A DNA stretch of 17,969 nucleotides from Rhodospirillaceae bacterium (GTDB taxonomy: Bacteria; Pseudomonadota; Alphaproteobacteria; MPNO01; UBA2964): the NCBI GenBank assembly GCA_002724505.1, contig PBOV01000034.1:47615-65583 (forward strand), given 5' to 3'. Of this stretch, positions 7,959 to 15,733 are shown piece by piece (the first letter of the stretch is position 1; the number at the start of each line of letters is the position of its first letter). The notes below the pieces were generated by a model. The model was not told where the DNA came from, did not search any database, and was given only the letters and a program-made list of their open reading frames with translations. The translations under genes and the position numbers were made by a program.

Positions 7959-9302
7959 TTATAACCCAGCAACTGTCATCCCATCGATTCTAAGAGTTGG
8001 TGCATCGGTGCCGTAGCGAAATTCAAGATCGTTTGCTGGGGTTAAACTAGCGAACATATCTTTTAGATTGCCCGCAATAGTCATTTCGCTGACCGGGTAG
8101 GTTATTTCCCCATTTTTAATCCAGAAACCACTGGCCCCTCGGCTGTAATCGCCCGTTACGCCATTGACCCCCATACCGATGAGCTCATTGACTAGAAACC
8201 CTTCTTCGATATCAGAGATGAGTTCTTTGACGGAGAGGTCTCCCGCTTCCATATAGACATTGGTTGATGCGGGGCTTGGTGGGCCGCTACTGCCTCGCGC
8301 GGCATTTCCTGTTGTTGGTAAGCCAAGTTGACGGGCAGATGCCAGGTCGAGAAGCCATGTTGTGAGCTTTCCGTTTTCAATTATTTTCTTGGGCGTAGTG
8401 GCAATACCCTCACCGTCAAAGGGTTTCGAATTTAGGCCACGCCTACGATGTGGATCATCGTGTATGGTAATGTCCTTGTTGAAGATCTGCTCGCCCATCA
8501 TTTCTTTTAAAAATGAAGTGCCGCGAGCTATTCCGGCGCCATTGATGGCGCCTGTCAAATGGCCTAGTAAGCTTGATGATGTACGCCAGTCATAAACTAC
8601 TGGCACATGCGAAGTCTTTTTTTTCTGTGGGTTGATACGAGAGACAGCGCGTTCCCCGGCACTCCTGCCGATGTCGGCAGGCGATTTTAAATCTTCCGCA
8701 TAAACAGCTGATGTGAAATCGTAATCTCGTTCCATAGTTGTTCCTTCACCCGCGAGGACGGATACCGAAAAACTATGGCTAGTGACTGAGTAGTCCTCTG
8801 CAAAACCATTAGTCGCGGAGAGGGCGATACGTGCTCTGCTATATCCCGCTTCTGCGCCCTCGGAGTTAGTAACACCTTTCACTGCGCGCGCGGCATCTTC
8901 GGCTTCTTTTGCCATATCGATTAGGTTCTGAGCTTCGGGTTCTACCGGGTCGAAACTATCCATTTCGGCGAGGGTGTTAGCAATCTCGCTTGGTTCGGCG
9001 ATCCCACACCAAGGGTCTTCGGGGGCAACTTTTGCCATTGCTACCGCCCGCTTAGCCATTTCTCGCAGGGCATTATCTGAATGATCAGTCGAGGAAACGA
9101 TAGCCTGTTGTTTTCCTATAAAGACCCTCAGGCCCATATCGGTAGATTCGGCGCGTTCCAACTTCTCTGGTGCGCCAAGCCTTTGCGCCACTTCAATTGA
9201 AGTGGCATCGAAGACTAAAGCGTCAGCGCTCTCTGCCCCCTCTTTTTTTGCTAGGTCTAGCAATTTAGCAAGGAGGTCCAGCTGGTTTACCTGTTTAGTC
9301 AT
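7959..9302 (-). CDS. pmbA: PmbA/TldE subunit of the TldD-PmbA metalloprotease
   Basis: About 447 residues of the TldD/PmbA (peptidase U62) family. PmbA (TldE) pairs with TldD; the complex matures microcin B17 and degrades CcdA in E. coli, and the zinc HExxH motif belongs to TldD. No HExxH is present here, which together with the overall sequence points to the PmbA/TldE partner. Family blocks seen are [89 protein letters not shown] and AGNLKDMF. The start at 9302 ([11 protein letters not shown]) has AAGGA with a 6-base gap and overlaps the ubiD stop by 8 bases; the ATG at 9347 lies deep within ubiD and is less likely. TldD is not in the window. In many Alphaproteobacteria pmbA lies beside the late lipid A genes, as here. 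Confidence 0.92.
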   Translation of the reverse strand: MTKQVNQLDLLAKLLDLAKKEGAESADALVFDATSIEVAQRLGAPEKLERAESTDMGLRVFIGKQQAIVSSTDHSDNALREMAKRAVAMAKVAPEDPWCGIAEPSEIANTLAEMDSFDPVEPEAQNLIDMAKEAEDAARAVKGVTNSEGAEAGYSRARIALSATNGFAEDYSVTSHSFSVSVLAGEGTTMERDYDFTSAVYAEDLKSPADIGRSAGERAVSRINPQKKKTSHVPVVYDWRTSSSLLGHLTGAINGAGIARGTSFLKEMMGEQIFNKDITIHDDPHRRRGLNSKPFDGEGIATTPKKIIENGKLTTWLLDLASARQLGLPTTGNAARGSSGPPSPASTNVYMEAGDLSVKELISDIEEGFLVNELIGMGVNGVTGDYSRGASGFWIKNGEITYPVSEMTIAGNLKDMFASLTPANDLEFRYGTDAPTLRIDGMTVAGL

Positions 9303-10794
9303 CAGAAGTCCTTTTCCAGATCGGGTTGCCGGAGCCGGGCAAGCCATATTGTTCCCAGTTGCTAGTAACTTTATTAATTATGTCGTCGTTCATATTAATC
9401 TTGCGGCCCCAGGAGCGCTTTGTTTCGGGAGGTATCTTTGCTGTGGCATCAATGCCAACTTTGGAACCTAGCCCTGTTTCGGGGGATGCAAAATCGAGAT
9501 AATCGATTGGGGTGCTCTCTACGAAAGTACAATCGCGAGCTGGGTCAACATTTGTTGATATCGCCCAAATCACATCTTTCCAATCACGAGGATTAATATC
9601 ATGGTCCACGACAATAACAAACTTGGTATACATAAATTGGCGAAGATATGACCATACTCCCATCATAACCCGCTTGGCATGGCCCGGGTATCCTTTGCGG
9701 ATTGAGACGACTGCAACTCGGTAAGAGCAAGCCTCTGGTGGTAACCAAAAATCATCGATTTCAGGAAACTGCTGGGTCAGCAGCGGGACAAAAACGTCGT
9801 TAAGTGCCTCCCCAAGAATTGAAGGCTCATCTGGTGGCCGACCTGTAAAAGTCGACAAATAAATTGGATCGCGTCGCATAGTCATTGCGGTTACTGTAAA
9901 AACCGGGAAATCTTCAATTGTGTTGTAGTAGCCAGTGTGATCACCGTAGGGCCCCTCACTTCCAAACTGAGTTGATGAAACACGGCCTTCGAGCACAATT
10001 TCCGCATTAGCGGGAACCTTTAGTGGCACGGTCTTGCAATTTACAAGCTCGACCTTCTTATCTCGTAGGAGACCGGCAAATTGATATTCTGAAACGGATT
10101 CTGGGACGGGCGCCACGGCTGCAATAACTGTTCCAGGGTCCGCGCCAATAACTGCCGCTGCAGGAATTGAATCGCCCTTTGCCATTGCCAGTGCCTGAGC
10201 GCCGCCACGATGTTTTAGCCAGCGTATTAATGTCGTATTGCGTCCGGTAACCTGCATTCTATATATGCCAAGATTGGCACCGGAAGCTCCATCGGTAACA
10301 ACCAATGGCCAAGTGATGAGGGGAGCGGGCTCGTCGGGCCAGCAACTCTGGATTGGGAGTTGTGCGAGGTCGATATCATCGCCTGTCAATACAACTTCTT
10401 GACAGGGGGCATCAGAAACTATCTTGGGCTTCATTGCAAAGACTGACTTAACCATAGGTAACATTTGCAATGCTTCACGCCAGCCACCTGGAGGCTCGGG
10501 CTGACGGAGGAAGGCAAGCTGTTCACCAAATTTTCTTAGCTCCTCAGGCCGCCGCGTCATTCCCGCAGCGACGCGTTTTACCGTACCAAACAAATTTATC
10601 AGGACAGGAATTTTACTGGTTGTCCCATCAACGGATAGTGGGTTTTCAAATAGCACAGCTGGGCCGCCCTCAGCGAGAAGTCGGGTTTGGATTTCGGTCA
10701 TTTCCAGCACGGTTGAGACCGGTTTGGTAACACGACACAGCTGTCCTTCCTGTTCAAGCTGTTCAATAAAATCACGCAGGCTATAAAATGGCAT
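9295..10794 (-). CDS. ubiD: UbiD-family decarboxylase (3-polyprenyl-4-hydroxybenzoate decarboxylase)
   Basis: UbiD removes the carboxyl group of the prenylated 4-hydroxybenzoate intermediate in ubiquinone synthesis, using prenylated FMN made by UbiX (not in the window). From the ATG at 10794 ([17 protein letters not shown]) the protein is 499 residues, the usual length; the open frame extends 58 codons further but that part looks non-coding, and AAGGA lies just before the chosen ATG. Motif order matches the family: NLGIYRMQV (metal-binding Asn and the active-site Arg), WLKHRGG (metal-binding His), SEYQFAG (metal-binding Glu) and [12 protein letters not shown] (the acidic pair of the active site). 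All catalytic positions that I can align from the fungal Fdc1 enzyme are kept. It overlaps pmbA by 8 bases and diverges from the GGCT-like gene. Substrate is inferred from family and from ubiA about 3 kb away. Confidence 0.92.
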   Translation of the reverse strand: MPFYSLRDFIEQLEQEGQLCRVTKPVSTVLEMTEIQTRLLAEGGPAVLFENPLSVDGTTSKIPVLINLFGTVKRVAAGMTRRPEELRKFGEQLAFLRQPEPPGGWREALQMLPMVKSVFAMKPKIVSDAPCQEVVLTGDDIDLAQLPIQSCWPDEPAPLITWPLVVTDGASGANLGIYRMQVTGRNTTLIRWLKHRGGAQALAMAKGDSIPAAAVIGADPGTVIAAVAPVPESVSEYQFAGLLRDKKVELVNCKTVPLKVPANAEIVLEGRVSSTQFGSEGPYGDHTGYYNTIEDFPVFTVTAMTMRRDPIYLSTFTGRPPDEPSILGEALNDVFVPLLTQQFPEIDDFWLPPEACSYRVAVVSIRKGYPGHAKRVMMGVWSYLRQFMYTKFVIVVDHDINPRDWKDVIWAISTNVDPARDCTFVESTPIDYLDFASPETGLGSKVGIDATAKIPPETKRSWGRKINMNDDIINKVTSNWEQYGLPGSGNPIWKRTSDD

Positions 10795-10874
10795 CGTTCC
10801 TTCACCCCTTTGACCCGAATAAAATACGGGCGCGCAACTGTTTAGCACGTTGTTGGGGGTAGTTGGCAAACGCA

Positions 10875-10903
10875 TTGGTATTTTTCCACAGTGAATTTTT
10901 AAT
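10875..10903 (+). promoter_or_regulatory. Candidate promoter for the GGCT-like gene in the divergent region
   Basis: The 153-base gap between the divergent ubiD (start 10794) and the plus-strand unknown gene holds a -35-like TTGGTA (10875-10880) and a -10-like TTTAAT (10898-10903), 17 bases apart. TTTAAT matches the consensus at 5 of 6 positions and TTGGTA at 4 of 6. Transcription would start near 10910, giving a leader of about 38 bases to the TTG start. I could not find a convincing minus-strand promoter for ubiD in the same gap. Pattern match only. Confidence 0.4.
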
Positions 10904-10935
10904 TTCGCCAAGGTATGGTATGGCGGACAACGAAT

Positions 10936-10950
10936 GGGAGGATAATTTTG
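10936..10950 (+). promoter_or_regulatory. Ribosome-binding site that selects a TTG start
   Basis: GGGAGG at 10936-10941 is a near-perfect Shine-Dalgarno sequence followed, after 6 bases, by TTG at 10948-10950. The upstream in-frame ATG at 10915 has only AAGG one base away, which is too close to work. The strong site therefore argues that the gene begins with TTG and loses the 11 residues encoded between the two codons. Confidence 0.7.
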
Positions 10951-11658
10951 ATTAATCCGGTAGAGCATGCGAAAGCTTATCCTTTTCCAGCTCCTGACTA
11001 TTCCTACCTATTCGAGGCTGGAAACTGGTCCGCATTAGAAAATGACGAATTTGATGTTAGTGGTAGGACACCGGTCCTTGCAGCAGGGTCCAATCAGTCG
11101 CCAGAGCAACTAGCTCGAAAGTATGCCGATCTGCCGGAGATCGGTCCAATTCCGTTGGTTAAGGGTTATTTAACTGATTTTGACGTGGTTTATGCAGCGC
11201 ATATAGCGGGTTATGGCTCGATTCCTGCTACTTTCCAAAATTCACCAGGAACAACGGTTTCTGTATTTTTGGCCTGGTTTACGGAGGCACAGCTAAGCCG
11301 CATGCATGCGACTGAAGCTAACTATACTTTTGACCGCTTAACGAATTTTTGTCTCGAGACTGATCTTGGGCAAAGTCCGCAAGAGGTCTTCGTTTATACA
11401 GCTAAGGTTGGTTGCTACAATCATAATGGCTGTTGTTTAAGTCTGACCGAAATTCCAGCAATAAATAGGAAGTTCTTTTCCGCAACACAAACGGAAGCAC
11501 AAAGTTTTTTGAGAAACCAAGTTGCGGATCGAATGGATTTGGATGAATTCGTTGAGGAACAAATTACGGATAATGTTATTCGTGTGGGGCGCGTTGCTAA
11601 AATGCGCGCCGATGCTATCGAGATTGATTATCCACGCGACACGCTAAAATCGTTTTAG
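10948..11658 (+). CDS. Conserved unknown with gamma-glutamylcyclotransferase-like pattern
   Basis: A 236-residue soluble protein without signal peptide or membrane segment. I do not recognise a named family with certainty. The order of motifs resembles the gamma-glutamylcyclotransferase/ChaC fold: a glycine-rich loop [11 protein letters not shown] (45-55, compare 'YGSNL'), then [13 protein letters not shown], then [18 protein letters not shown] (99-116, compare 'PG..V.G..y.l'), then MHATEANY (119-126), where E123 falls at the place of the catalytic glutamate. The C-terminal part (about 150-236) contains a cysteine-rich spot, [10 protein letters not shown]. If it is an active enzyme it would release 5-oxoproline from gamma-glutamyl compounds; this is inference from pattern only. 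It diverges from ubiD and its stop overlaps the stop of the CoA-ligase-like gene by 4 bases. A glutathione-pathway gene, gshA, lies about 4 kb away. Confidence 0.75.
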   Translation: MINPVEHAKAYPFPAPDYSYLFEAGNWSALENDEFDVSGRTPVLAAGSNQSPEQLARKYADLPEIGPIPLVKGYLTDFDVVYAAHIAGYGSIPATFQNSPGTTVSVFLAWFTEAQLSRMHATEANYTFDRLTNFCLETDLGQSPQEVFVYTAKVGCYNHNGCCLSLTEIPAINRKFFSATQTEAQSFLRNQVADRMDLDEFVEEQITDNVIRVGRVAKMRADAIEIDYPRDTLKSF

Positions 11659-13019
11659 CCTTTTCTAAGTATTCTTAGCGCTTCAGCGCAAGTTTCAGGT
11701 GCGGCGTAGGTAGGGATACCGGCACTATTGAGACGATAAAGAATATCGGGTGCATCTGGGCTGCAATAGACGATCAAAGGCTTTGATATATCGTTTGCAG
11801 CCTGGATCAGAGGTTCAGCGATTAATTCCGGCCTTCCCACAGCAGAGGAACCAATAATGGGAATCACTATGTCGTACTCCTTTGCTTCGAGTAATGCTGT
11901 GATTGAACCTCTAACGATTTCAGGGGTCAGTCCAGCCAGTGTCAGATCGATAGGATTACGATTGGCGTTAAACCCAACATGACGCAATAAGGAGCTTAAA
12001 CGAGCAGCTGTCTTGCGGCTTGGAACAGGTGTAGTTAGTCCGACAAGACCGCAGCGGTCAGCAACAAGGCCACCAGCACCACCAGTTGAGGTGAGAATTC
12101 CAACGCGGCCTCCCCTGGTTTTTTTGCCTGTACTTAAAGCCATCGCGATATCTAGTAGATCATCGAAGCGGTCTACCCGTAGGACCCCGCATTGAGCGAA
12201 TAAGGCGTCGTAGAGGCGGTCGTCGCCGGCCATAGCACCTGTATGAGAGGCAGAGGCCAGGGCGCCTGCATCCGACTTACCAACCTTATAAACGACCAGA
12301 TATTTCCCAGCCCGACTCGCTGCTTTGGCCAAAAAATTAAAGCGCTTCGTGTTGCGCAGCCCCTCCAGATAGAGAGTTATGACAGAAGTCTTGGTTTCGT
12401 TAATCATCCATTCAAGGATATCGCATGTTTCAAGGTCTGCTTCGTTACCGGTGGCAGCAAGATATGATAGCCCTATACCTTTTGCGGCTGCGCGTGAGAG
12501 AAGCGATCCTAATATGCCGCCAGATTGTGATATGACGCCGATTTTTCCTGCCGTAAGTTGCCCTGCGTCGAGTGCGCCAGAAGCGGAGAGGATCACCCGG
12601 TCTTGCAGATTTAAAAGGCCAATCGTGTTGGGACCAAGAACACGCATTGATTTTGCGGCTTCTGATAGAGCAACTTGACGTTTTATGCCCGCTGGACCGG
12701 TCTCGCTATAACCTCCGCCTAACACAATCGATGCACTAGCGCCTAGAGTTGACAATTTTCTGATAGCATCTTCTGTGCCCGCCGGGCCAAGTAGAATTAT
12801 AGAGGCGTCGGGTGCGGCGGGCAGATCATCAATACTGGCATAACACCGTATCCCTTCGATTTCCGATGATTGAGGGTTGACCGGCCAAATTTTACCTGAG
12901 AATCCATATTCGCGTAAAAATTTTAATGGCCGCCCAGAGGTTTTTGCGGGATTGGTAGATGCACCAATAATAGCAACCGACTTTGGACGAAACAGTCTCT
13001 CGATAGCAGAGATGGACAC
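11655..13019 (-). CDS. Acyl-CoA synthetase (NDP-forming) alpha-type subunit
   Basis: About 454 residues matching the alpha part of ADP-forming acetate/acyl-CoA ligases: a CoA-binding Rossmann domain (FRPKSVAIIGAS...SGRPLKFL), a first ligase domain (VISQSGGILGSLL, ATGNEADLETCDILEWM) with the phosphohistidine loop ASHTGAMAG (His at about residue 259), then a second ligase domain (GRVGILTSTGGAGGLVADRC). The ATP-grasp beta part, fused in many bacterial homologues of about 700 residues, is absent here and not encoded nearby in the window, so a partner is needed for ATP use or the role differs. The GTG at 13019, 4 bases after the preceding stop, fits the family N terminus (SISAIERLFRPKSVAI). A TTG at 13043 would overlap the upstream gene by 20 bases; neither has a good ribosome site. 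It follows a crotonase gene, suggesting joint acyl-CoA metabolism. Substrate unknown. Confidence 0.85.
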   Translation of the reverse strand: MSISAIERLFRPKSVAIIGASTNPAKTSGRPLKFLREYGFSGKIWPVNPQSSEIEGIRCYASIDDLPAAPDASIILLGPAGTEDAIRKLSTLGASASIVLGGGYSETGPAGIKRQVALSEAAKSMRVLGPNTIGLLNLQDRVILSASGALDAGQLTAGKIGVISQSGGILGSLLSRAAAKGIGLSYLAATGNEADLETCDILEWMINETKTSVITLYLEGLRNTKRFNFLAKAASRAGKYLVVYKVGKSDAGALASASHTGAMAGDDRLYDALFAQCGVLRVDRFDDLLDIAMALSTGKKTRGGRVGILTSTGGAGGLVADRCGLVGLTTPVPSRKTAARLSSLLRHVGFNANRNPIDLTLAGLTPEIVRGSITALLEAKEYDIVIPIIGSSAVGRPELIAEPLIQAANDISKPLIVYCSPDAPDILYRLNSAGIPTYAAPETCAEALRILRKG

Positions 13020-13023
13020 AGCT

Positions 13024-13824
13024 TTATTTTTTTGATTTGTCAAGAAAAGCCGTTACGGCATCGCGATGCTCATCCGTGGTATAGCATATAGCCTGCGCTT
13101 GGCAGCCAAGCGCGAATACCTCCTCTATAGAAAGCTCTAAGCTCTGATCCATAATTGATTTAGCCAGTGCTAAAGAATTTGGAGAACCCACCGTCATACG
13201 GCCAGCGGTATCAATAGCATCGTCCAAAAGCTTTTCCGGAGGTACAATATTTTCTATCATCCCTATGCTTAGAGCTTCCTCGGCGAGGACACGACGGCCG
13301 GAAAAAATTAGCTCTTTGGCTCGTGCTAGACCGACGCGACGTGGTAGAAAATACATACCCCCACCATCCGGTATAAGGCCTCGCAACAGGTAACTCATGG
13401 TAAACATCGCCTTTTCTGAGGCAACAACGAAGTCACAGCAAAGGGCTAGGTCGGCGCCTAGGCCTGCCGCTGGACCGTTGACTGCAGCAATGGTTGGTTT
13501 AGCCAATCCGTGCAGCATTGTGATAGCGTGATGTGTCCGACGTTGACGTTTCCAGCCATTCATGGCGACGCTACCGACCGGCGCATCTAGGCGCTCCCGC
13601 ATGGCGGCAATGTCACCTCCTGCGCAGAAGGCTTTACCAGTGCCGGTGAGAACGATAGCGCGAATAGCATCTTCTTGGCTTGCCCAGTCCACTGCTTCCA
13701 CAAGATCAATCCGCATAAGATCGTCTATGGCGTTAAGTTTTTCAGGACGATTAAGGGTGATAATGGCAACAGGGTCTTGTTGCGTTATCACAACACGCTG
13801 GGAGGTTGGCTTTTTCATACTCAT
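13024..13824 (-). CDS. Crotonase-family protein (enoyl-CoA hydratase/isomerase)
   Basis: From the ATG at 13824 the protein is 266 residues, normal for the crotonase fold. Both oxyanion-hole segments are visible: AFCAGGDI (65-72) and NGPAAGLGADLAL (116-128). Relative to classical enoyl-CoA hydratase, the first catalytic glutamate position (GCELA) is GADLA here, with Asp125. The second (PE of the 'qPE..lG' block) appears as Ser144-Tyr145. The RGLIPDGGGMYFLPR block (148-162) is more like PaaG-type isomerases. It may thus be an isomerase or a hydratase with altered chemistry. ATGs at 13824 and 13818 are both possible; the first overlaps the stop of a 12-codon upstream ORF. The open frame extends to a TTG at 13926 next to the ubiA stop, but that extension has no ribosome site. 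The gene lies between ubiA and an acyl-CoA ligase-like gene. Confidence 0.87.
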   Translation of the reverse strand: MSMKKPTSQRVVITQQDPVAIITLNRPEKLNAIDDLMRIDLVEAVDWASQEDAIRAIVLTGTGKAFCAGGDIAAMRERLDAPVGSVAMNGWKRQRRTHHAITMLHGLAKPTIAAVNGPAAGLGADLALCCDFVVASEKAMFTMSYLLRGLIPDGGGMYFLPRRVGLARAKELIFSGRRVLAEEALSIGMIENIVPPEKLLDDAIDTAGRMTVGSPNSLALAKSIMDQSLELSIEEVFALGCQAQAICYTTDEHRDAVTAFLDKSKK

Positions 13825-13859
13825 ATCCAATCTGCGTTCATTTGCTGAATGTTTACCAT
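13821..13859 (-). CDS. Putative 12-codon leader ORF coupled to the crotonase gene
   Basis: On the minus strand an ATG (13857-13859) is preceded by GAGGA (13865-13869) with a 5-base gap, the best ribosome site in this region. It opens a 12-residue frame, MVNIQQMNADWI, ending in TGA at 13821-13823. That stop overlaps the crotonase ATG (13822-13824) as ATGA, the usual sign of translational coupling, and the crotonase has little ribosome site of its own. It may simply feed ribosomes to the crotonase or be regulatory. So short an ORF could be chance, and expression is not shown. Confidence 0.4.
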   Translation of the reverse strand: MVNIQQMNADWI

Positions 13860-13922
13860 AAATTTCCTCTTTTGCTATTTTGCGATTACCAAAACCGTCG
13901 AGAACATTGTCTGTATTGAAAA

Positions 13923-14879
13923 TCAAAAATTATTCGAGTTAATCAATTGCGCGGTGATAATACCGCTCAGGAAAAACCATGAAAAAAGTCGATTTGATTT
14001 AAATTTTGAAAGACAATCCTTGGGGTTGTCGAGGTTAACACCCCAAACCTGCCAAATGAGTTGTGAGGTTCCAAGACTGAGTCCAACAAAGTAAGGCCAG
14101 ATGAAATCCCCGATATACCCAGCAAATGCGAATAAAGTGACCGCTAGGGCGTAAAAGGCGTAAAGCCAAGGCTTACTGCCAAGACCTAAGCGTCGTGCGG
14201 TCGATTTTACACCGGCTTTTGGGTCATCTCGTCGGTCTTGATGGGCGTATATAGTGTCATAACCAAGGGTCCAGAAGACGCCGCCTGCATAAAGTATAAT
14301 AGCCGGGGCATCGAGACCATTGTGAACAGCGGCCCAGCCAAGTAGAGCTCCCCAATTAAATGTTAAGCCAAGAAAAAACTGTGGCCAGTAAGTCACTCGC
14401 TTCATAAGCGGGTAGCTGAAAACTAGAAGTAGCGATGCGCTTCCCAACATAATTGCGTATGGTTTAAGTGAAATCAGAATATAAAAACCAACCGCCAGCA
14501 GTACGATAAGAAAGGCGATAGCCCGCTTGACCGTTACTTGACCGCTCGGTAAAGGTCTGTTCCTTGTTCGTGCCACTTGTGCGTCGAAATTTTTGTCGAC
14601 GATGTCGTTAAAGGTGCAGCCGGCACCCCGCATAGCGAGTGCCCCTATGCCAAAGATACAGAAAAGATAGAGTGCCTCTGTAGCGTTTTTCCATTCCGGC
14701 CAGGCCATCGAGATTGACCACCAGCATGGAAAAAGTAAAAGCCAGGTACCAATTGGCCTATCAAAACGAGCTAACCGAATGTATGGCCGGCATGACTGCG
14801 GTATAAACCGGTCCACCCAACCATCGGTGGGGATATCGCTTGCTAAACTATCATTTTCATTTCTAGCTTGCTCTGTCAT
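13923..14879 (-). CDS. ubiA: 4-hydroxybenzoate polyprenyltransferase
   Basis: UbiA attaches the polyprenyl tail to 4-hydroxybenzoate in the inner membrane, an early step of ubiquinone synthesis. From the ATG at 14879 (MTEQARNEND) it is 318 residues. The first aspartate-rich motif is NDIVDKNFD (91-99) and the second is D208/D215/D219 in GYDTIYAHQDRRDD; both bind the prenyl diphosphate through magnesium. Several hydrophobic helices are clear, at about 44-60, 68-84, 118-138, 142-156, 168-184, 194-207, 240-256, 262-280 and 298-312. SYPLMKRVTYWPQFFLG and WGALLGWAA are typical of bacterial UbiA. The ATG at 14966 is open in the same frame but would overlap the rsmE start. The gene is followed by the crotonase and CoA-ligase genes on the same strand and diverges from rsmE. 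Confidence 0.95.
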   Translation of the reverse strand: MTEQARNENDSLASDIPTDGWVDRFIPQSCRPYIRLARFDRPIGTWLLLFPCWWSISMAWPEWKNATEALYLFCIFGIGALAMRGAGCTFNDIVDKNFDAQVARTRNRPLPSGQVTVKRAIAFLIVLLAVGFYILISLKPYAIMLGSASLLLVFSYPLMKRVTYWPQFFLGLTFNWGALLGWAAVHNGLDAPAIILYAGGVFWTLGYDTIYAHQDRRDDPKAGVKSTARRLGLGSKPWLYAFYALAVTLFAFAGYIGDFIWPYFVGLSLGTSQLIWQVWGVNLDNPKDCLSKFKSNRLFSWFFLSGIITAQLINSNNF

Positions 14880-14901
14880 AACGTAAGCTCTAACGCTGTT
14901 A

Positions 14902-14914
14902 TGAGATTGTCTCA
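14902..14914. promoter_or_regulatory. Short inverted repeat in the ubiA/rsmE divergent gap
   Basis: The 85-base gap between the divergent ubiA and rsmE starts contains TGAGA-TTG-TCTCA, a perfect 5-base inverted repeat with a 3-base spacer. Its position between two divergent starts would suit an operator, but arms this short occur by chance often, and I could not place convincing -35 and -10 boxes for either gene around it. Confidence 0.25.
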
Positions 14915-14964
14915 AGTATTTGGACGATAACTTTATTTCGAACTTTTTAATCTTTCTGGTTCTC

Positions 14965-15708
14965 ATGCGAGTAACTCGGCTCTTTATCGATCAACCGTTC
15001 TCCGCCAATAGATCAATCTCTTTTTCAGAAGCTCAAGCCCACTATTTAAAGAACGTTCTGAGAATGCGTTTTGGCGACCCTGTGCATTTGTTTAATGGAA
15101 GGGATGGGGAATGGCGCAGTGTTATCGATAGGATGAGCCGGCGTCGATGTTCCGCTGTCCTAAAGGGACAAGTTTATGAACAAAAACATGAACCGGATCT
15201 TTGGCTGATTTTTGCACCGGTAAAACGCGCGCGTATCGATTTCATTGCGGCTAAGGCTACCGAACTTGGTGTTTCTAGGCTTGTGCCAGTTTTTACAGAG
15301 TTTACGGATGTTAGACGGGTTAATACGCAACGTCTCCGTGCAAATGCCGTGGAGGCTGCCGAACAATGTGGCCGATTGTCGGTACCAAAGGTGAATGAAC
15401 CTGAAAATCTTTCTTCAATCATCGAAAATTGGCTGGGGGATCGGGCCTTGCTCTATTGCGACGAAACCGGGAAGGGAACTAGGGTTGGTGATTATTTGAA
15501 ATTGGCTAAAACAGAATCTAGAACAGCGCCCACCGCAATCTTAATTGGACCTGAGGGTGGTTTTTCAAGTTCTGAGCTTGACCTCCTTGAAGAAAAAAAC
15601 AATTTTACGGCAATTGATCTGGGGCCAAGGACTCTAAGGGCCGATACCGCTGCCATAGCAGCACTGTCTTGTTGGTTATCTGTTTTAGGGGATTGGAATG
15701 ATGAGTAA
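14965..15708 (+). CDS. rsmE: 16S rRNA (uracil-1498-N3)-methyltransferase
   Basis: RsmE methylates N3 of U1498 in 16S rRNA using S-adenosylmethionine. From the ATG at 14965 (MRVTRLFIDQ) the protein is 247 residues, the normal length; a TTG at 14920 would add 15 residues not typical of the family. An N-terminal PUA-like domain (HYLKNVLRMRFGD, LFNGRDGEW) is followed by the SPOUT domain. KATELGVSRLVPV (97-109), AAEQCGR (131-137), LIGPEGGF (193-200) and LGPRTLRADTA (219-229) form the knotted cofactor site; the last usually reads RILRTETA, so Asp replaces Glu here. No clear Shine-Dalgarno sequence precedes the ATG. It lies 25 bases upstream of gshA on the same strand, an arrangement I recall from other Alphaproteobacteria. 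Confidence 0.95.
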   Translation: MRVTRLFIDQPFSANRSISFSEAQAHYLKNVLRMRFGDPVHLFNGRDGEWRSVIDRMSRRRCSAVLKGQVYEQKHEPDLWLIFAPVKRARIDFIAAKATELGVSRLVPVFTEFTDVRRVNTQRLRANAVEAAEQCGRLSVPKVNEPENLSSIIENWLGDRALLYCDETGKGTRVGDYLKLAKTESRTAPTAILIGPEGGFSSSELDLLEEKNNFTAIDLGPRTLRADTAAIAALSCWLSVLGDWNDE

Positions 15709-15733
15709 CTGTAACGGCTGAGTGTGATTGAGT

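Noticed and set aside
9202..9471. Plus-strand ORF over the pmbA/ubiD junction
   Set aside because: Antisense shadow of two well-supported genes; no family pattern.
10795..10968. Extended ubiD frame of 557 residues
   Set aside because: The first 58 residues do not match the family, and the ATG at 10794 gives the usual length with a ribosome site.
13825..13926. N-terminal extension of the crotonase from a TTG at 13926
   Set aside because: No ribosome site, no family match in the added 34 residues, and it would overlap the ubiA stop; the ATG at 13824 gives normal length.
14880..14966. Upstream ATG for ubiA at 14966
   Set aside because: It would overlap the rsmE start head to head through the palindrome CATG and adds 29 residues that do not resemble UbiA.
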